64,000 nucleotides of DNA from positions 1-64,000 of the forward strand of contig JAPLDI010000040.1 of NCBI GenBank assembly GCA_026391795.1, read 5' to 3'. The position numbers and the translations under genes are program-made. The notes below the pieces were generated by a model that was given only the letters and a program-made list of their open reading frames with translations, was not told where the DNA came from and ran no database searches. The DNA is from Bacteroidota bacterium (GTDB lineage Bacteria > Bacteroidota > Bacteroidia > Bacteroidales > FEN-979). Positions 59,633 through 64,000 of the stretch are shown in pieces; position 1 is the stretch's first letter, and each line of letters starts with the position of its first letter.

Positions 59633-60118
59633 AAGATGCGGAGATATAGTCAAAAGCAATACCTTGTCGATATGATCCAGCCTGATCATAACTTTTCGTT
59701 TTCCCGCATCGTTGATCAGTTCACCGGTCAGCTCCTTCAACGGGCCGGAGACCACTTTCACATGCATGCCCTGCTTCAGAACGGAGGAGACACAATCGAT
59801 CTCAGGGTTGCTGCCCATGATGAATTTCAGTGTCCGGATCTGGCTTTCAGGTATCACTGCAGGTTTCCCCGAAAACCAGATGTATTTCACGGCGCCGGGA
59901 GTATTCAGGACTTCGAAATAATTTTGTTTGGGAACATTCACAAAGACATAGGAGGAGATCAGGGGTTCATCCACCATTTTCTTCCGGTCTGACCACTGCC
60001 TGAGGGTTCTGCGCATCGGCAGATAGGCTTCGATCCCCTTCTCATTCAAACGATCGGCAAGCTTTTTCTCACTTCTGGGTTTCGTGTAAACGGCATACCA
60101 ATGTAACTGGTTCTCCAT
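59606..60118 (-). CDS. UpxY-type transcription antiterminator (NusG/RfaH-like)
   Basis: A 170-residue NusG-family factor. The NGN domain is visible as LHWYAVYTKPRSEKKLADRL, EAYLPMRRTLRQWSDRKKMV and SSYVFVNVPKQNYFEVLNTP, with the C-terminal KOW domain at KQGMHVKVVSGPLKELTGEL. In Bacteroides such UpxY proteins are the first genes of capsule operons and allow RNA polymerase to read through the long locus. Here it precedes some 57 kb of minus-strand polysaccharide genes. No UpxZ partner is seen. Its C-terminal residues come from a heptad array. Confidence 0.93.
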   Translation of the reverse strand: MENQLHWYAVYTKPRSEKKLADRLNEKGIEAYLPMRRTLRQWSDRKKMVDEPLISSYVFVNVPKQNYFEVLNTPGAVKYIWFSGKPAVIPESQIRTLKFIMGSNPEIDCVSSVLKQGMHVKVVSGPLKELTGELINDAGKRKVMIRLDHIDKVLLLTISPHLLEEVRGEK

Positions 60119-60149
60119 GAACAGAAGGTCTTTATAACAGAACGAGTAA

Positions 60150-60183
60150 CAAATTTACTCAATAAAAACATAAATCCGACAAA
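60150..60183 (-). promoter_or_regulatory. Putative promoter of the polysaccharide locus
   Basis: On the minus strand a TAAATTTG box (plus-strand 60150-60157) matches the Bacteroidota -7 consensus TAnnTTTG, and a TTTG (60180-60183) lies 22 bases upstream, slightly further than the usual -33 spacing. The region 60119-60215 is AT-rich and free of repeats, in contrast with the heptad arrays beyond 60225. The leader to the UpxY ATG would be roughly 30 bases. Confidence 0.5.
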
Positions 60184-60219
60184 TTTTGGGATTTTTTATA
60201 AATAATTAACAAAAGGGAA

Positions 60220-60435
60220 AAATCGTGACGCGTGACGCGTGACAAAGAATCTTTAGCACCTTTGCGCCTTAGCGGTAAAATATTTTAACCGCAAAGCACG
60301 CCATGTTTATGCAAAGTTCGCAAAGGAAACATCATCCCCCATCCCCCATCCCCCATCCCCCATCCCACATCTCACATCCCACATCCCCCATCCCACATCC
60401 CACATCCCACATCTCACATCTCACCTCTCACTGCA
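60220..60435. repeat. Mixed repeat region (CACGCGT, 'gcgccttagcggtaaaa', CATCCCC/CATCCCA arrays)
   Basis: Three CACGCGT-type units, the palindromic 'cctttgcgccttagcggtaaaa...ttttaaccgcaaagc' element, then about thirteen CATCCCC/CATCCCA/CATCTCA units with strict 7-bp period (60330-60428). The end of the array encodes AVRGEM, the C-terminus of YsxC, and its stop codon. This fills the gap between ysxC and upxY apart from the promoter region. Confidence 0.88.
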
Positions 60436-61013
60436 TCTTCTATGCAGGCGAGGATCTCCTCTTTTCCCGTTTTCTTCTCCGAGGAGGTCAGGATGAAGGG
60501 GGGATCGATGCTCAGGGAGGCCATGAGTGATTTCCGGTAGAGGGCCGGGTTGGCGGTATGGTGTGCTTTGGAGATCTTGTCGGCCTTGGTGAACAGAAGG
60601 ATAAAGGGGATCTGGTTCCGGCTGAGCCAGGCCATGAACTGCAGGTCGATATTCTGCGGCATATGGCGCGAATCGATGAGCAGAAAAGTGAGGCGGAGGT
60701 TATCGCGGCGAAGAAGGTAGCCTTCGATCATGGTTTCGATTTTCGCACTCTCCGCTTTCGAGGTTTTTGCAAAACCAAATCCCGGAAGGTCGACCAGGAA
60801 CCACGATTCATTGATCAGGAAATGGTTGATCAGCCGCGTCTTCCCGGGTGTGCCCGAGACTTTTGCCAGTGCCTTGATCCCGGTGATCATGTTGATGAGC
60901 GATGATTTCCCGACATTCGACCGGCCGATGAATGCAAATTCGGGAAGATCCGTTACCGGACAGATCTTCAGCGAAGGACTGCTTGCTATGAATGTTGCTG
61001 ACGAGATCTGCAT
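60414..61013 (-). CDS. ysxC: Ribosome biogenesis GTPase YsxC/EngB
   Basis: Essential GTPase of the TrmE-Era-EngA family for 50S assembly, 199 residues. G1 FIGRSNVGKSSLINMI, G3 VDLPGFGFAKTS, G4 LFTKADKISKAH and G5-like ILTSSEKKTGKEE are all visible, with the N-terminal PEFAFIGRSNVGKSSL typical of YsxC. Housekeeping gene, outside the polysaccharide locus. The last residues (AVRGEM) are encoded by a heptad array, replacing or extending the native end. Start at ATG 61013. Confidence 0.95.
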   Translation of the reverse strand: MQISSATFIASSPSLKICPVTDLPEFAFIGRSNVGKSSLINMITGIKALAKVSGTPGKTRLINHFLINESWFLVDLPGFGFAKTSKAESAKIETMIEGYLLRRDNLRLTFLLIDSRHMPQNIDLQFMAWLSRNQIPFILLFTKADKISKAHHTANPALYRKSLMASLSIDPPFILTSSEKKTGKEEILACIEDAVRGEM

Positions 61014-61074
61014 AATTTGTTTATTACGTTTTTAACTTTTATTTGTACTTTTTCCTTTTACCCTTCGCCTGCAG

Positions 61075-61298
61075 GGGTTGACTGAAAAAGGAGTATTTAT
61101 TTTCTCGCAGAGGCTCGCTGATTAATCGCAGAGTTCCGCAGAGAGGATACTATGAATTTTAACTCTGCGAAACTTAGCGTATAACTTTGCGAAACTCTGC
61201 GTGACGTTTTTTTTGCTTATTAATCAGCCCCACGCGGGTTGCCTCCTCCTTAATTCTTACTTTTTTCGCGTCACGCCTGACGCGTCACGTGTCACGAC
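61075..61298. repeat. 'ctcgcagaggctcgctgattaatcgcag' element and CACGCGT units
   Basis: An imperfect inverted arrangement: TTTCTCGCAGAGG...GATTAATCGCAGAG...CCGCAGAGAGG on the left and CTCTGCGAAACTTAGCG...CTTTGCGAAACTCTGCG on the right. It belongs to the same family as the elements at 49.34-49.66 kb. CACGCGT-type units (61268-61297) end at the stop codon of the GNAT gene. No gene is seen in 61014-61297. Confidence 0.82.
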
Positions 61299-62266
61299 TA
61301 TTGTTTCCTCCTGATCTTGATGTCCCTCCACGATGACAGCCTTCGCAGATAGGTGATAAGGTGCCGCTCCTTTTTACGCGGATAGATGTCGGGGATGTTG
61401 ATCATGATCCCGGTCTCTTCCACTTCGCCGAACTCATGGTTAATGGCGGTTCCGAAAGTGGTCATGGTAGGGGAGAGGTTCATGTAGGCATTGACCAGGG
61501 GGGGGATGTGCTCATTGTAGGTGCGGATCTTATGAACGAGGATCTTGTAATTCTCCTCGAAGGTGGATCCGTTAAAAAGGTCCGTCAGGAACTTCTCATC
61601 GGTCTCCATCTGAACCGGCTCTATCGGCGTCATCAGCTTTTCATGGTCGGGGAAATAGGTATTGAGAAAGTAGAGGATGATGTCCCTTGCCGTCTGGTTG
61701 TAATCGGGATACATCGTCATCTTGCCGAAAAAATATTTTACATCGGGATTGTCGATGATCATGGCCCCGAGCCCGTCCCAGAGGTTATCCAGCGAATACA
61801 TGCCTTTTTTAAAGTTGATTGTGGGCTGGTACTCGGGCTGAACGAACGAACGACCCAGCTCGATGGAAACGGGCAGGTAGTCGCGAATAAAGTGGTCGGA
61901 ATAATTAAAAAGTTCAGCCGTGGCGCTGTTCAGTGACCCATCTTTCTTGCAGGGAATGTTTTTACCATGGATGAAGCGATACCCGCCGACGATGTCCCTT
62001 TCGGCCGGGTTCCAGACGATCAGCTGGTTGAACGGCTTTTCAGCCTCGTCGTATTCGTCAATGTCGATTGATTTGCCGGTCCCGCCGCCTGCATCACGGA
62101 AGGTGTCCTCCCTGAGCCGGCCTACCTCCCTCATCAGGCTGGGAGAGCTGTGTGCGGTGAAGATAAAGATCTTGTTATGCCCGTTGTTTGTATTCCTGAC
62201 AAAATGAGCTTCTTCAAGTTCTTCCTCAAGCAATGTCTTATCTACCGGTGGAATGATGGACTCCAT
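61298..62266 (-). CDS. OlsB/GlsB-like N-acyltransferase
   Basis: A 322-residue GNAT-type acyltransferase that probably makes an N-(3-hydroxyacyl) amino acid, in Bacteroides glycine, as the first step of amino-acid lipids. Features: LMREVGRLREDTFRDAGGGT, IDIDEYDEAEKPFNQLIVW, DIVGGYRFIHGKNIP, IELGRSFVQPEYQP and MYSLDNLWDGLGAMIIDNP, all characteristic of OlsB-like proteins (E-L-G-R-S-F-V). A PlsC-like gene upstream at 62.4 kb would be the O-acyltransferase GlsA. The assignment to glycine lipids rests on the phylum and gene pairing. Confidence 0.75.
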   Translation of the reverse strand: MESIIPPVDKTLLEEELEEAHFVRNTNNGHNKIFIFTAHSSPSLMREVGRLREDTFRDAGGGTGKSIDIDEYDEAEKPFNQLIVWNPAERDIVGGYRFIHGKNIPCKKDGSLNSATAELFNYSDHFIRDYLPVSIELGRSFVQPEYQPTINFKKGMYSLDNLWDGLGAMIIDNPDVKYFFGKMTMYPDYNQTARDIILYFLNTYFPDHEKLMTPIEPVQMETDEKFLTDLFNGSTFEENYKILVHKIRTYNEHIPPLVNAYMNLSPTMTTFGTAINHEFGEVEETGIMINIPDIYPRKKERHLITYLRRLSSWRDIKIRRKQ

Positions 62267-62269
62267 TCA

Positions 62270-62440
62270 ACAAAAAATTACGAATTACGAATTATGCCTG
62301 CCTGCCGCAGGCAGGAATTACGAATTAAAAGTACAACAATCCATGCTATTCTTAACACTTAACACAAGAATAATGTAACCGCTACGCGGTTTAAGACTTA
62401 AAACTTAACACTTGGTTATTCCAGGCTGAGTTTCCCCGGC
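62270..62440. repeat. GAATTAC and CTTAACA heptads with a GCCTGCC palindrome
   Basis: GAATTAC units (62279-62295) and again after a palindrome (CCTGCCTGCCGCAGGCAGG, 62299-62317), then CTTAACA units at 62351-62363 and 62402-62413 with a small 'aaccgctacgcggttt' palindrome between. All tandem units have a 7-bp period. It separates the two lipid acyltransferase genes. Confidence 0.82.
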
Positions 62441-62454
62441 CTTCAGGCCGGGGA
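62432..62454. repeat. Perfect GC-rich hairpin at the glsA-like stop codon
   Basis: CCCCGGCC-TTCA-GGCCGGGG is an 8-bp perfect stem with a 4-base loop. The TGA stop codon of the PlsC-like gene (62443-62445) is in the loop. No U-tract follows directly, so this is more likely a REP-type palindrome than a standard terminator. Confidence 0.75.
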
Positions 62455-63315
62455 CAGCTCCCCCAGCCGGTAAACCTTCTCCTTGATGATCTGCGCCCAT
62501 TCTGCATCGCTGTGCGACCGGTCGAGCGTGGAAAACGGGATGGGTTCGCCGAAGGTCAGCCTGACGGTTTTGTCGTACTGGCGCATCATCTCATCGGGCA
62601 GCAGCATCATTTCAATATTTACACGGGTCACCTTCTTGCGCAGGTTTGCAAGATTGTAGAAGAAATTGGTGTTCCGTCCGGAGATGTAAACAGGGATGAT
62701 GTCGCGCTGGTATTTTTTCGCCTGTGTCACAAAGGTTTTTTTCCAGTCAAGGTCGAGGATCTTTCCTCCTTTCTGTTTCCGGGAGACGAGACCTGCCGGG
62801 AAGTAAAGGATGGTTTTGCCGGAAGCGAAATTCTGATGGATGATCTCAACATTTTCGGTATTCTTGCCATGCTTGTTGATCGGGATGAAGAGGGGCTTCA
62901 GCCCGGGGATGAACATCAGCAGGTCATTTACCGGGAAAACGACATCGGGGCGCGATTTTCCTGCCACATGCATCAGGGCAAGACCATCAAGTCCGCCGAG
63001 CGGGTGGTTTGATGCGAGGATGAACCTTCCTTCCGTGGGGATGATATCCTGAAGAGCGTTTCCGGAGATGACCGACCCATGACTGTCAACCACTTCCAGC
63101 TTCACCCCGAACTCCCCGAGGATGGCCTCGACGAAAGGAAGACCCGATTTGTCGCGGTGTTTGTAAATGTACCCGTTGATCCTGTCCTGGTGAAGGATCT
63201 TTTTCAGGATGGAAAAAACGAACGGCGGTATGATCTTTAACAGGCGTGGATTCTTGGAAGCAAAGACTGACTTTACATCAATGAGGTTCTTCGTTATTTC
63301 AACAGGTTCAGTCAT
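62443..63315 (-). CDS. PlsC-like acyltransferase (GlsA/OlsA-like)
   Basis: A 290-residue lipid acyltransferase: RFILASNHPLGGLDGLALM holds the catalytic His and Asp in the spacing HPLGGLD (one residue longer than the usual HX4D), followed by FPVNDLLMFIPGLKPLFIPI, ILYFPAGLVSRKQKGGKILD (the E-G/PAG acceptor motif variant) and DIIPVYISGRNTNFFYN. This pattern fits O-acyltransferases of amino-acid lipid synthesis. Paired with the OlsB-like gene downstream. The stop codon lies in the loop of a GC-rich palindrome. ATG at 63315. Confidence 0.78.
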   Translation of the reverse strand: MTEPVEITKNLIDVKSVFASKNPRLLKIIPPFVFSILKKILHQDRINGYIYKHRDKSGLPFVEAILGEFGVKLEVVDSHGSVISGNALQDIIPTEGRFILASNHPLGGLDGLALMHVAGKSRPDVVFPVNDLLMFIPGLKPLFIPINKHGKNTENVEIIHQNFASGKTILYFPAGLVSRKQKGGKILDLDWKKTFVTQAKKYQRDIIPVYISGRNTNFFYNLANLRKKVTRVNIEMMLLPDEMMRQYDKTVRLTFGEPIPFSTLDRSHSDAEWAQIIKEKVYRLGELSPA

Positions 63316-63349
63316 CGGGATCTTTACTTTATATTCTCTTTTCTCCTGC

Positions 63350-63445
63350 CAGGTTTTTTTTTACCGCAAAGGCGCGAAGGCGCAAAGGTCGCAGAAAAAC
63401 CAGCATTTCTTTTAGCGTCCTAGCGTCTTAGCGGTAAAAATACTT
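63350..63445. repeat. 'accgcaaaggcgcgaaggcgcaaagg' interspersed element pair
   Basis: Two oppositely oriented copies, TTTTACCGCAAAGGCGCGAA and its relative TTTTAGCGTCCTAGCGTC..AGCGGTAAAAA, form a loose inverted repeat between the rpsT terminator and the lipid acyltransferase start. The same element recurs throughout the flanks. Confidence 0.8.
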
Positions 63446-63483
63446 TTCCGAAAACCTTAAGTGGATTCACAGACTCACAAAAT

Positions 63484-63538
63484 TAAAAAAGAAAACCACC
63501 GGTTTTACATCAGAGGCTGACCTCTGCAAAACCAGTGG
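63484..63538 (-). terminator. Rho-independent terminator of rpsT
   Basis: On the minus strand CCACTGGTTTTGCAGAGG and CCTCTGATGTAAAACCGGTGG fold into a long stem (outer CCAC-GGTTTT/AAAACC-GTGG, inner CAGAGG/CCTCTG), followed by TTTTCTTTTTT. It starts 40 bases after the rpsT stop codon. It is the best intrinsic terminator in the window. Confidence 0.85.
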
Positions 63539-63577
63539 AATTCAGGAATAGGTTATAGCAACTGCAGGAGGAAAGCG

Positions 63578-63847
63578 TTATTCTGCTTTAGGCTTTGCGA
63601 GCGAGTTTGCTTTCTTCATCATTTTCGACTTCAGGTTGGCTGCCTTGTTCTTATGGATCACACTTTTTTTGGCGAGCTTGTCCAGGTTGGAGATGACCAC
63701 CGGAAGGTCTTTTTTAACTTCTTCGGTATCGGTCGTATTCCTCAGCTTCTTGACAGCATTCCTTACGGTCCTGGCCTGGTAACGGTTTTGTGCTTTTTTG
63801 GTTTCGGTTGAACGGATTCTTTTTTCTGAACTTTTGTGATTTGCCAT
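63578..63847 (-). CDS. rpsT: 30S ribosomal protein S20
   Basis: An 89-residue, highly basic protein with the classical S20 start MANHKSSEKRIRSTETKKAQ and the middle KKLRNTTDTEEVKKDLPVVI, LDKLAKKSVIHKNKAANLKS. It binds 16S rRNA early in 30S assembly. Length and composition are normal. ATG at 63847, AT-rich leader, own terminator downstream, so it is a single-gene transcription unit. Confidence 0.97.
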   Translation of the reverse strand: MANHKSSEKRIRSTETKKAQNRYQARTVRNAVKKLRNTTDTEEVKKDLPVVISNLDKLAKKSVIHKNKAANLKSKMMKKANSLAKPKAE

Positions 63848-63911
63848 TGTTTATGAGATAATTAATTTGTTTTTATAGTTCCTGTTTCTATTCTGTTTCT
63901 AATCTTTAGTA

Positions 63912-63985
63912 TTCATTCCGACTTCTGACTTCTGATTTCTGATTTCCGACTGCTGACTGCTGACTGCTGACTGCCCACTGCGCTT
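63912..63985. repeat. CTTCTGA and CTGACTG heptad arrays upstream of rpsT
   Basis: Four CTTCTGA/TTTCTGA units followed by four CTGACTG units, all with a 7-bp period, ending in 'cccactgcgcttcgcggctgc'. The same pair of unit types, in the same orientation, forms the insertion in the GT4 gene at 12.9-13.0 kb. Confidence 0.85.
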
Positions 63986-64000
63986 CGCGGCTGCAAAGAT

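Noticed and set aside
61361-61936. 191-residue plus-strand open frame antisense to the OlsB-like gene
   Set aside because: A composition shadow (many V/I/D/H from reversed codons); the minus-strand frame carries the family motifs.

Overview
The window looks like a chromosomal segment of a Bacteroidota bacterium, probably Bacteroidales or a relative known mainly from environmental genomes. Supporting signs are a UpxY-type NusG antiterminator heading a long surface-polysaccharide operon, TAnnTTTG-like -7 promoter boxes, adjacent OlsB-like and PlsC-like acyltransferases resembling the glycine-lipid pair GlsB/GlsA, and housekeeping genes typical of the phylum (pyrE, ysxC, rpsT). Almost every gene is on the minus strand.

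Layout. 0-2.9 kb holds a 49-bp repeat block, pyrE, a divergent NUDIX gene, a conserved hypothetical gene and tRNA-Glu. From 60.1 kb (UpxY) down to 2.9 kb runs a polysaccharide locus of about 57 kb. In transcription order it contains: UpxY, a four-helix-bundle remnant, a winged-helix regulator, a UDP-sugar dehydrogenase and an SGNH protein (60-56 kb); a DUF4143 ATPase (55 kb); a CDP-sugar branch with rfbF, rfbG, a C-methyltransferase, an SDR and a split transketolase with a TylF-type methyltransferase between its halves (54-47 kb); a second AAA ATPase (46 kb); MBOAT, DegT aminotransferase, two WxcM/FdtA cupins and a GNAT (45-41 kb); FkbH, acyl carrier protein and methyltransferase (41-38 kb); an old duplication of wecB and an SGNH gene with a fresh IS4-type insertion in a FkbM gene (37-33 kb); the Wzx flippase, glycosyltransferases and PIG-L deacetylase (32-22 kb); the Wzy polymerase and a Dlt-like acylation cassette (22-16 kb); more glycosyltransferases, a deacetylase/GT26 fusion, a DUF2339 membrane protein, a WecA-type initiating transferase and a Wzi-like outer-membrane protein (16-3 kb). 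ysxC, the lipid acyltransferase pair and rpsT lie at 60-64 kb.

How it works together (inference). WecA starts a lipid-linked oligosaccharide, about ten glycosyltransferases extend it, Wzx flips it, Wzy polymerises it and Wzi holds it at the surface. WecB plus the dehydrogenase supply a HexNAc-uronate, FdtA/FdtB/GNAT a 3-acylamino-3,6-dideoxyhexose, and the CDP branch a C-branched deoxysugar. Two ACP-based cassettes with two MBOAT proteins and three SGNH proteins probably add acyl decorations. No Wza or Wzc is seen in the window.

The most unusual feature is a set of short tandem repeats of many unrelated sequences that nearly all share a unit length of 7 bp (CAGTCGG, GATGTGA, CCAGCAT, CACGCGT, GAGAGGT, CTTCTGA, AAGTGTT, GAATTAC). 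They fill the intergenic spaces of 0-14 kb and 42.9-64 kb, are essentially absent from the central 14.1-42.8 kb, supply stop codons and C-terminal tails to several genes, and are inserted in frame inside at least four enzyme genes. Two unrelated genes carry the same inserted peptide. A separate 45-bp GC-rich element has expanded inside the Wzi-like gene, where one 14-bp partial unit breaks the reading frame.
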